From the NCBI RefSeq assembly GCF_002926165.1, contig NZ_MAGP01000067.1, forward strand, positions 47,700 to 111,699: DNA of 64,000 bases, read 5' to 3'. A program made the position numbers and the translations under genes. The DNA is from Micromonospora chalcea (GTDB lineage: Bacteria > Actinomycetota > Actinomycetes > Mycobacteriales > Micromonosporaceae). The notes below the pieces were generated by a model. That model saw only the letters and a program-made list of their open reading frames with translations, did not search any database and was not told the DNA's origin. Shown piece after piece: positions 17,457-24,757 of this stretch; position 1 is the stretch's first letter, and every line of letters starts with the position of its first letter.

Positions 17457-18734
17457 TCACGGCACGGAGCGGATCTTCACGACCAGGGCGCTGCCGAGCA
17501 GCGTGACCGCCGCGGTCACCGCGTACAGCGTGGGGTAGCCGCCGAGGTGCACGACGATCGGTGCGGACAGCGCCGGACCGAGCACCTGCGGCGCCGAGTT
17601 GGCAATGTTGATCACGCCGAGGTCCTTGGCCCGGTCGGTGGCGGCGGGCAGCACCTGCGTGATCAGCGCGGCGTCCACCGACAGGTAGACGCCGTACCCG
17701 GCGCCGAGCAGCAGCGCCGCGACGATCGCCATCGGCCAGGTGGGTGCCACCGCCAGTAGCGTCGCCGCCACCGCCATGATCAGCCCGGAGGCGATCACGA
17801 AGACCTTGCGCCGGCCGGAGCGGTCGGACATGCGCCCGGCGGTCACGGCGGTCAGCATCATGCCGACCGTGTAGAGCAGGATCAGGATCAGCAGCGAGCC
17901 CTCGGGGTCGGCCACCCGTACCCCGTCGGTGAGGAAGTAGAGCAGGTAGAGCGTGCCCAGCGCGTTGCCGGTCTGCACCAGGAACCGGGTGAACCAGGCC
18001 CAGGCGAAGTCGGGGTGGCGGCGCGGGCTGATCCACATCGAGGAGAACAGCGAGCGCAGCCGCAGCGGCGAGCGGTGCTCCCGGGGCAGGTGGTCGTCCT
18101 GGGTCAGCAGCGCGGACGGCAGCGACAGCAGCAGCACGGCGAGCGCGATCGCGGCGTACCCGGCGGCGTTGCCGGTCACCACGGCCGTCACCAGCACCGC
18201 GCCCAGCACCAGGCCCAGCGCCTGCGGGATGCCCACCCAGCCGGACACGCCGCCACGCTGCGCCACCGGCACCCGATCGGGGATCGCCGCGGTGAGGCTG
18301 GCCAGCATCGCGTTGAAGCAGACCTGCGCGGCCACCCAGGCCACCGCCACCCCGGCGATCGTGTTCTGCCGGGCCAGCAGCACCAGGGCGAGCGCGCCGA
18401 TCACCGCGCCGAACGCGGTCCAGACGTGCCGGCGGCCGAAGTGGCGGTTGGCCAGCCGCAGCGAGGTGCGGTCGGACAGCGCGCCGGCGAGCGGGTTCGC
18501 CAGCACCGCGGCGAGCGCGCCGATGCCGGTGACCACCGCCAGCATCGCCTCCTTGTCGGCCGGCGCGATCCGTTCCACCTGCTGCGGCAACAGCACCTGG
18601 ATCGGGGTGAAGAACGCCATCCAGACGCCCAGGTTGGCCGCGAAGATCAGCGCGATCCAGCTCCGCCGTACCGGCACCGTCGGTTCGGCGAGCGCCGCCG
18701 GCAGCGAGGCCGGCGTCGGGTTCACTGTGGTCAC
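17457..18734 (-). CDS. MFS transporter, probably sugar or glycoside uptake
   Basis: A 425-residue membrane protein with about 12 hydrophobic segments. The loop after the second pair carries GALSDRTSLR and FGRRHVW, and the second half has the MFS signature GRMSDRSGRRKVF. GTG 18734 overlaps the TGA of the upstream GH1 gene (GTGA), so the two are translationally coupled; this suggests import of the beta-glucoside that the GH1 enzyme cleaves. The substrate is inferred from context only. Confidence 0.87.
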   Translation of the reverse strand: MTTVNPTPASLPAALAEPTVPVRRSWIALIFAANLGVWMAFFTPIQVLLPQQVERIAPADKEAMLAVVTGIGALAAVLANPLAGALSDRTSLRLANRHFGRRHVWTAFGAVIGALALVLLARQNTIAGVAVAWVAAQVCFNAMLASLTAAIPDRVPVAQRGGVSGWVGIPQALGLVLGAVLVTAVVTGNAAGYAAIALAVLLLSLPSALLTQDDHLPREHRSPLRLRSLFSSMWISPRRHPDFAWAWFTRFLVQTGNALGTLYLLYFLTDGVRVADPEGSLLILILLYTVGMMLTAVTAGRMSDRSGRRKVFVIASGLIMAVAATLLAVAPTWPMAIVAALLLGAGYGVYLSVDAALITQVLPAATDRAKDLGVINIANSAPQVLGPALSAPIVVHLGGYPTLYAVTAAVTLLGSALVVKIRSVP

Positions 18735-20059
18735 CGCCGGACCAGGTCCCGGAACCAGGCGTACGACGACTTCGGCGTCCGCCGCTGCGTGTCGAAGTCG
18801 ACGTGCACCAGGCCGAACCGCTTGGTGAAGCCCTCGGCCCACTCCCAGTTGTCCAGCAGCGACCAGACGAAGTACCCGGTCACCGGCACGCCCTCGGCCA
18901 TCGCCCCGCGCACCGCGCGGATGTGCCCGTCCAGGTACGCGATCCGCTCCGGGTCGTGCACCCGGCCGTCGGCGTCCGGCGCGTCGTCGTACGCGCAGCC
19001 GCTCTCGGTGATCTGGATCGGCGGCAGCGCGTCGCCGTACCGCCGGTGCAGTTGGAGCAGCAGGTCGCGCAGGCCGTCCGGGGCCACCGGCCAGTCGAAC
19101 GCGGTACGCGGGTAGCCCTCCAGCGGCACGATGTCGAACGGCAGCGGAGAGCCCGCCTCGGGCGCCCGGATGGCGGTCGGGTTGTAGTAGTTGACCCCGA
19201 GCACGTCGATCGGCGCGGCCAGCACGTCCAGGTCGCCGTCACGGATCACCGCCGGGTCGAGGCCGGGAGCGTCCGGGTAGCCGCGCCCGAGCAGCGGATC
19301 GGTGAACAGGAGGTTGTGCAGCGCGTCGTACGCCGCGGCGGCGGCCCGGTCCGCGTCGGTGTCGCCGGCGACCCGCACCGGGGAGTAGTTGTTGGCGATC
19401 GCCACCGGGGACGTGGTGCGGGCGCGCAGCGCGGAGACCGCGAGACCGTGCCCGAGAAGCTGGTGGTGGGCCACCGGGAAGGCGTCGAACAGCAGCATCC
19501 GGCCGGGGGCGTGCACGCCCATGCCGTAGCCCATGCTCATGTGGATGAACGGCTCGTTGAGCGTGATCCAGAGCTTCACCCGGTCGCCGAGCCGGGCGGC
19601 GGCCAGGTCGGCGTACTCGGCGAAGCGCGCGGCGGTGTCCCGGTTCAGCCAGCCGCCGGCGTCCTCCAGCGGCTGCGGCAGGTCCCAGTGGAACAGCGTG
19701 GCGACCGGGTCCACCCCGGCGGCGAGCAGGCCGTCCACCAGCCGGTCGTAGAAGTCCAGCCCGGCGGCGTTGGCCGGGCCCGTGCCGTCCGGCTGGATCC
19801 GGGGCCAGGCGAGCGAGAACCGGTACGCGGACACCCCCAGCCCGGCCAGCAGCGCGGTGTCTTCGGCGTACCTGTGGAAGTGGTCGCAGGCCCGGTCGCC
19901 GGTGCTGGCGTCGGCGACCCGGCCCGGCTCGTGCGCGAACGTGTCCCAGATGGACGGACCGCGACCGTCGGCAGTGGTCGCGCCCTCGATCTGGTACGCG
20001 GAGGTGGAGACCCCCCAGCGGAAGCCGGCGGGGAACTCGGGCATCGGCGCGGTCGTCAA
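18731..20059 (-). CDS. Glycoside hydrolase family 1 beta-glucosidase
   Basis: A 442-residue GH1 (beta/alpha)8 barrel. N-terminal FPAGFRWGVSTSAYQIEG is the family signature, the acid/base is in ITLNEPF, and the nucleophile is in IQITESGCAYDD; SLLDNWEWAEGFTKRFGLVHVD closes the active site. It hydrolyses beta-glucosides or related sugars in the cytoplasm (no signal peptide). TTG 20059 is preferred because GGAGG precedes it by 5 bases; ATG at 20044 is also in frame. It is coupled to the MFS gene by a 4-base overlap. No LacI-type regulator is adjacent. Confidence 0.92.
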   Translation of the reverse strand: MTTAPMPEFPAGFRWGVSTSAYQIEGATTADGRGPSIWDTFAHEPGRVADASTGDRACDHFHRYAEDTALLAGLGVSAYRFSLAWPRIQPDGTGPANAAGLDFYDRLVDGLLAAGVDPVATLFHWDLPQPLEDAGGWLNRDTAARFAEYADLAAARLGDRVKLWITLNEPFIHMSMGYGMGVHAPGRMLLFDAFPVAHHQLLGHGLAVSALRARTTSPVAIANNYSPVRVAGDTDADRAAAAAYDALHNLLFTDPLLGRGYPDAPGLDPAVIRDGDLDVLAAPIDVLGVNYYNPTAIRAPEAGSPLPFDIVPLEGYPRTAFDWPVAPDGLRDLLLQLHRRYGDALPPIQITESGCAYDDAPDADGRVHDPERIAYLDGHIRAVRGAMAEGVPVTGYFVWSLLDNWEWAEGFTKRFGLVHVDFDTQRRTPKSSYAWFRDLVRR

Positions 20060-20245
20060 GGCACCCTCCAAGACATGAAGCGTGCTCGCGACTCTAGGGC
20101 TCGGCGGACCGCCGCGCCATAGGCCGAGATGACTGGGTGGCGCAAGGGAGTTCGGCGTGTCTTTTCCGAACCCGTCCGCTTAAGTCCGATTTACACATAG
20201 AGTGCCAAATATCGCGGATGTGATTTAAGTGGGGGAAAGATACTC

Positions 20246-20692
20246 ATGATCCTCGTGGAACGAAGCGCGCACGTGGCGGCGCCGGTGGATGTGGTCTGGG
20301 ACGTGGTGCAGCGCGCCGAGCAGCTGCCGGCCTGGCTGGCGGGAGTCCGCGCGGCCGAGGTCCTGTCCGGGGAGGGATTCGGGCGGCGGCAGCTGGTCCA
20401 GGCCGGACGCGGCGCCGCGCACGAGGCCGAGGTGATCGCCTTCCAGGAACCGACCCTGATCGGCTGGCGCGAACGCGCGAAGGGTGCCGGCGCCCGAGCC
20501 GAGGCGCGCACCGAGATCTACGTCCAGCTGACCCCGGACGAGGAGGCCGGCGGCACCGTCGTACGGCTGATCGTCGTGCGGTGGCCCGCCGGACCCGTCA
20601 AGGCGGCCCTGCTCCGGCTCGGCCTGCGCCGGGTCGGCGCCGACCTGGAGGACTCGCTGGCCCGGCTGACCGACCTGGCCGCCGTCGGCTGA
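20246..20692 (+). CDS. SRPBCC/polyketide-cyclase-like ligand-binding protein
   Basis: A 148-residue START/SRPBCC-like fold: ERSAHVAAPVDVVWDVVQRAEQLPAWLAGV at the N-terminus, a central beta-sheet region with ERAKGAGARAEARTEIYVQL, and an amphipathic C-terminal helix (DLEDSLARLTDL). Such proteins bind hydrophobic ligands or act as cyclases; the ligand is unknown. ATG 20246 is preceded by GGGGGAAAG. It ends before a strong hairpin and is transcribed towards aceE. Confidence 0.82.
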   Translation: MILVERSAHVAAPVDVVWDVVQRAEQLPAWLAGVRAAEVLSGEGFGRRQLVQAGRGAAHEAEVIAFQEPTLIGWRERAKGAGARAEARTEIYVQLTPDEEAGGTVVRLIVVRWPAGPVKAALLRLGLRRVGADLEDSLARLTDLAAVG

Positions 20693-20724
20693 CCGAGCCC
20701 AGTCCCGGCGTCGCCCGCGATGGT

Positions 20725-20761
20725 GACGGCCCGGCGTTCCCGCCAGGGACGCCGGGCCGTC
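20725..20761 (+). terminator. GC hairpin after the SRPBCC gene
   Basis: A perfect 13-bp stem (GACGGCCCGGCGT and its complement) with an 11-base loop, followed by GTTCT, starts 32 bases after the stop codon at 20692. Probably a terminator for the rightward gene. Confidence 0.7.
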
Positions 20762-20774
20762 GTTCTACCCGAGG

Positions 20775-20828
20775 TGTGAAGAAGGGGCCCCTCCTCTACC
20801 GGAGGCGTTAAGAAGGGGCCCTTCCTTT
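20775..20828. repeat. GGGGCCC-family repeat, tandem pair
   Basis: Two units in direct orientation (GAAGAAGGGGCCCCTCCTC and GTTAAGAAGGGGCCCTTCC) joined by the linker CTACCGGAGGC. Each unit is itself nearly self-complementary around GGGGCCC. It occupies the gap between convergent genes and ends one base into the aceE stop codon. The same tandem arrangement and linker recur at 56907. Confidence 0.88.
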
Positions 20829-23572
20829 CAGCTGTCGCCGCCGGTCTCGCCGACCGGGGCGGCGTTGACGTCGTCCAGCGCGTACTTGCGGGCCGCGTCC
20901 GCCGGCACGTGCGCCGGCACCACACCGCGCAGCGCGAGCTGGCGCAGCGTGGCCACCGCCACCGACTCGGCGTCCACGTGGAAGTGGCGGCGCAGCGCGT
21001 GCCGGGTGTCCGACATGCCGAACCCGTCGGTGCCGAGCGAGGTGTAGTCGCCGGGTACCCAGCGGGCGATCAGGTCCGGTACCGCGCGCATCCAGTCGCT
21101 GACCGCGACCTTCGGCCCGTCGGCGTCGGCCAGCTTCCGCGCGATGTACGGCACCCGCGGCTCCTCGCCCGGGTTGAGCAGGTTGTGCTCCTCGCACTGG
21201 ACCGCGTCGCGGCGCAGCTCGGTCCAGGACGTCACCGACCACACGTCGGCGGCCACGCCCCAGTCCTCGGCGAGCAGCTGCTGGGCCTTGAGCGCCCACT
21301 GCATGCCGGTGCCGGACGCGAGGATGTTCGCCTTCGGCGCGTCGTCGCCGACCTGCGGCGCGGGGGAGTAGCGGTGGATGCCCTTGACGATGCCCTCGAC
21401 GTCCACGCCCTCCGGCTCGGCCGGCTGGAAGATCGGCTCGTTGTAGACGGTGAGGTAGTAGAAGATGTTCTCCTGCGCCTCGCCGTACATCCGGTGCAGG
21501 CCGTTCTCCACGATGTGCGCCAGCTCGAAGGCGAACGCCGCGTCGTAGGAGACCACCGCCGGGTTGGTGGCGGCGAGCAGCAGCGAGTGGCCGTCCTCGT
21601 GCTGCAGGCCCTCACCGTTGAGCGTGGTCCGGCCGGCGGTCGCGCCGAGCACGAAGCCCCGCGCCATCTGGTCCGCCGCCGCCCAGAACCCGTCGCCGGT
21701 GCGCTGGAAGCCGAACATCGAGTAGAAGATGTACAGCGGGATCATCGGCTCGCCGTGCGTCGCGTACGCCGTGCCGGCAGCGGTGAACGAGGCCACCGAA
21801 CCGGCCTCGTTGATCCCCTCGTGCAGGATCTGGCCGGTGGTCGACTCCTTGTAGGACAGGAACAGGTCCCGGTCGACCGCGGTGTAGCGCTGACCGTGCG
21901 GCGAGTAGATCTTCTGCGTCGGGAACAGCGAGTCCATACCGAACGTACGGGCCTCGTCCGGGATGATCGGCACCCAGCGCTTGCCGAACTCCTTGTCCTT
22001 CATGATGTCCTTGAGCAGGCGGACGAACGCCATCGTGGTGGCGACCTTCTGCTTGCCCGACCCGCGCTTGACGTCGGAGAACCGCTCGCTGCCCGGGATG
22101 GCCAGCGTCTTGCGGGCGGTGCTGCGCGTGGGCAGGTAGCCGCCGAGCTGCTGACGCCGGTCCTTCAGGTAGGTGATCTCGTCCGACTTCTCGCCCGGCG
22201 TGTAGTACGGCGGGAGGTACGGGTTCTCCTCCAGCTGCTTGTCCGGGATGTCCAGGTAGAGGCGGTCGCGGAAGAGCTTCAGGTCCTCCAGCGTCAGCTT
22301 CTTCATCTGGTGCGTGGCGTTGCGGCCCTCGAAGTGCGAGCCGAGCGTCCAGCCCTTGATCGTCTTGGCGAGGATCACCGTCGGCTGGCCGGTGTGCTCC
22401 ATCGCCGCCTTGTAGGCCGCGTAGAGCTTGCGGTAGTCGTGGCCACCCCGCTTGAGGTTCCAGATCTCGTCGTCGGACAGGTGCTCGACCATCTTGCGGG
22501 TCCGCGGGTCGCGGCCGAAGAAGTGCTCCCGCACGTACGCCCCGGACTCCGCCTTGTAGGTCTGGTAGTCGCCGTCGGGCGTGGTGTTCATCAGGTTGAC
22601 CAGCGCGCCGTCGGTGTCCGCGGCGAGCAGCGGGTCCCACTCCCGGCCCCAGACGACCTTGATGACGTTCCAGCCGGCGCCCCGGAAGAACGCCTCCAGC
22701 TCCTGCATGATCTTGCCGTTGCCGCGGACCGGTCCGTCCAGGCGCTGCAGGTTGCAGTTGATCACGAAGGTGAGGTTGTCCAGCTCCTCGCGGGCGGCCA
22801 CGCCGATCGCGCCGAGCGACTCGACCTCGTCCATCTCGCCGTCGCCGAGGAACGCCCAGACGTGCTGCTGGGAGGTGTCCTTGATGCCCCGGTGCTGCAG
22901 GTAGCGGTTGAACCGCGCCTGGTAGATGGCGTTCAGCGGCCCGAGACCCATGGAGACGGTCGGGAACTCCCAGAAGTCCGGCATCAGCCGCGGGTGCGGG
23001 TACGACGGCAGCCCGCCACCGGGGTGCGACAGCTCCTGCCGGAACCCGTCGAGCTGGTTCTCGCTGAGCCGGCCCTCCAGGAACGCCCGCGCGTACATGC
23101 CGGGGGAGGCGTGGCCCTGGTAGAAGATCTGGTCGCCGCCGCCCGGGTGGTTCTTGCCCCGGAAGAAGTGGTTGAAGCCCACCTCGTAGAGCGACGCGGA
23201 GCTGGCGAACGTGGAGATGTGGCCACCGACGCCGATCTCCGGGCGCTGCGCCCGGTGCACCAGCATCGCGGCGTTCCACCTGATGTACGCCCGCAGCCGC
23301 CGCTCGACGTGCTCGTCACCCGGGAACCACGGTTCGCGCTCCGGCGGGATCGTGTTGATGTAGTCGGTGGTGGTCAGGGACGGCACCCCGACCTGCCGCT
23401 CGCGGGCCCGCTCCAGCAGGCGCAGCATGACGTACCGGGCTCGCTTTGTCCCGCGCTCGTCGATGACACCGTCGAGCGACTCGACCCATTCGCTGGTCTC
23501 TTCAGGGTCGATGTCCGGAAGCTGGCTCGGCAGACCAGCGGTGATCACCGGGCGCTTGCGTTCCGTAGCCAC
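20828..23572 (-). CDS. aceE: Pyruvate dehydrogenase E1 component, homodimeric type
   Basis: A 914-residue thiamine-diphosphate enzyme that decarboxylates pyruvate and passes the acetyl group to the lipoyl domain of E2. The thiamine site motif [16 protein letters not shown] starts at about 243 and ends with [39 protein letters not shown] near 116-137 is typical of AceE. The length is that of the E. coli-type enzyme, which actinobacteria also use. GTG 23572 follows GAGGGAACG. It is not next to E2/E3 genes, as is common in this phylum. Confidence 0.96.
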   Translation of the reverse strand: MATERKRPVITAGLPSQLPDIDPEETSEWVESLDGVIDERGTKRARYVMLRLLERARERQVGVPSLTTTDYINTIPPEREPWFPGDEHVERRLRAYIRWNAAMLVHRAQRPEIGVGGHISTFASSASLYEVGFNHFFRGKNHPGGGDQIFYQGHASPGMYARAFLEGRLSENQLDGFRQELSHPGGGLPSYPHPRLMPDFWEFPTVSMGLGPLNAIYQARFNRYLQHRGIKDTSQQHVWAFLGDGEMDEVESLGAIGVAAREELDNLTFVINCNLQRLDGPVRGNGKIMQELEAFFRGAGWNVIKVVWGREWDPLLAADTDGALVNLMNTTPDGDYQTYKAESGAYVREHFFGRDPRTRKMVEHLSDDEIWNLKRGGHDYRKLYAAYKAAMEHTGQPTVILAKTIKGWTLGSHFEGRNATHQMKKLTLEDLKLFRDRLYLDIPDKQLEENPYLPPYYTPGEKSDEITYLKDRRQQLGGYLPTRSTARKTLAIPGSERFSDVKRGSGKQKVATTMAFVRLLKDIMKDKEFGKRWVPIIPDEARTFGMDSLFPTQKIYSPHGQRYTAVDRDLFLSYKESTTGQILHEGINEAGSVASFTAAGTAYATHGEPMIPLYIFYSMFGFQRTGDGFWAAADQMARGFVLGATAGRTTLNGEGLQHEDGHSLLLAATNPAVVSYDAAFAFELAHIVENGLHRMYGEAQENIFYYLTVYNEPIFQPAEPEGVDVEGIVKGIHRYSPAPQVGDDAPKANILASGTGMQWALKAQQLLAEDWGVAADVWSVTSWTELRRDAVQCEEHNLLNPGEEPRVPYIARKLADADGPKVAVSDWMRAVPDLIARWVPGDYTSLGTDGFGMSDTRHALRRHFHVDAESVAVATLRQLALRGVVPAHVPADAARKYALDDVNAAPVGETGGDS

Positions 23573-23761
23573 AGGCGTTCCCTCGGTTTCGTGTGGGATA
23601 GGTCTCTAGCGCCATCCTGCCCCCTGGTGGCGCGTGCCGTCACCTCTCCCACCCTCAGACGCGACGCTGAACACAGGTACCCATCAGTAACTTTGCGCGA
23701 TCACCGGATGCGCTATCGGCGGGCGGGGCGGGGAACCGGGCACTGCGGCAGAATGCGCCGT

Positions 23762-24166
23762 ATGCGCAGTGAGGTGATCACCGTCCGGACCGGCTCCCGG
23801 CCGACCGTCCGGGACATCACGAGCGAGGCCGAACGGTTCGTGTCCGGCGCCGGCGACGGCCTGCTGCACGTCTTTGTCCCGCACGCCACCGCCGGGCTGG
23901 CGATCATCGAGACCGGCGCCGGATCCGACGACGACCTGCTGCGGGCCTTGGACGACCTGCTTCCCACCGACGACAGGTGGCGGCACCGGCACGGCTCGCC
24001 CGGGCACGGACGCGACCACGTGCTGCCGGCGTTCGTGCCGCCGTACGCGACACTGCCGGTGCTCGACGGGCGGATCCAGCTCGGCACCTGGCAGTCGATC
24101 TGCCTGGTCGACACCAACGGCGACAACCCCGACCGCCAGGTGCGCTTCTCGTTCCTGCCCGGGTGA
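23762..24166 (+). CDS. YjbQ-family protein (UPF0047), putative secondary thiamine-phosphate synthase
   Basis: A 134-residue small trimeric-type protein with HVFVPHATAGLAIIE, HRHGSPGHGRDHVLPAFVPPYATLPVLDG and GTWQSICLVDTNGDNPDRQVRFSFLPG, covering the whole YjbQ domain. Some members have weak thiamine-phosphate synthase activity, but the true role is uncertain. ATG 23762 is taken; ATG 23753 three codons earlier is equally possible. Divergent from aceE. Confidence 0.86.
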   Translation: MRSEVITVRTGSRPTVRDITSEAERFVSGAGDGLLHVFVPHATAGLAIIETGAGSDDDLLRALDDLLPTDDRWRHRHGSPGHGRDHVLPAFVPPYATLPVLDGRIQLGTWQSICLVDTNGDNPDRQVRFSFLPG

Positions 24167-24190
24167 ACGGCGGCGCAGATAGTGGAGTAC

Positions 24191-24217
24191 GTCAATTGTT
24201 GACTGGTCACGTACAAT
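24191..24217 (+). promoter_or_regulatory. Candidate promoter/operator for the MarR gene, leaderless start
   Basis: GTCAATTGTTGAC (24191-24203) has inverted ends GTCAA/TTGAC, a MarR-like operator shape. TACAAT at 24212-24217 is a near-consensus -10 that ends six bases before the ATG at 24224, so transcription would start at or next to the A of the start codon. No matching -35 at 17 bases is evident; the operator overlaps that region. Confidence 0.5.
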
Positions 24218-24223
24218 CGACTG

Positions 24224-24706
24224 ATGGCGCACTCCACTGTCTCCGCTGAGCAGCCCGGTCCGGGTGACCGGCCGGGCCTGGCCGGGGACACCGTGCGCCG
24301 GATCCTGCACGTCGCCGCCGCGCTGCGCCACCACCAGGACGAGGCGTTCGCCGACCTGGGGCTCACTCCGGCGGCCGCCCGCGCGCTGCACCAACTGGAC
24401 CCGGACCGCCCGCTGCCGGCCCGCGACCTCGCCGAGCAGCTCGGCTGCGACAGGTCGAACGTCACCGGCCTGGCCGCCCGGCTGGAGCGGGCCGGGCTGG
24501 TGGAACGACGCACCGACCCGGCCGACCGGCGGCAGAAGGCGCTCGTGGTCACCGAGCGCGGCCGGGAGGTCCGCGAGCGGGTCGCCCACGTCATGTCCGA
24601 CCCCCGGCTGCTCGACGACCTGAGCACCGCCGAACTGGCCGCGCTACGTGAACTCGTCTTCAAGGTCTCCGACGGCGGCTGTCCGGAGGAGTGCGGCGAG
24701 GTCTGA
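24224..24706 (+). CDS. MarR-family transcriptional regulator
   Basis: A 160-residue winged-helix repressor. The HTH is LPARDLAEQLGCDRSNVTGLAARLERAGLVERR, followed by the wing DPADRRQKALVVTERGREV. The C-terminal GGCPEECGEV contains two Cys that might sense oxidants, which is an inference. A palindromic candidate operator overlaps its own promoter, suggesting autoregulation. The following E1 gene starts 51 bases downstream on the same strand and may be its target or partner. Confidence 0.88.
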   Translation: MAHSTVSAEQPGPGDRPGLAGDTVRRILHVAAALRHHQDEAFADLGLTPAAARALHQLDPDRPLPARDLAEQLGCDRSNVTGLAARLERAGLVERRTDPADRRQKALVVTERGREVRERVAHVMSDPRLLDDLSTAELAALRELVFKVSDGGCPEECGEV

Positions 24707-24757
24707 GCCACGCCGGGCGGAACGTGTCCGACTGGGCGCGGCGGGCCCGAGTCGGTA

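Noticed and set aside
20909..24166. Very long rightward open frame opposite aceE
   Set aside because: It is the antisense of a clear housekeeping enzyme and exists because of GC-rich codon bias; only its last 135 codons, the YjbQ gene, are real.
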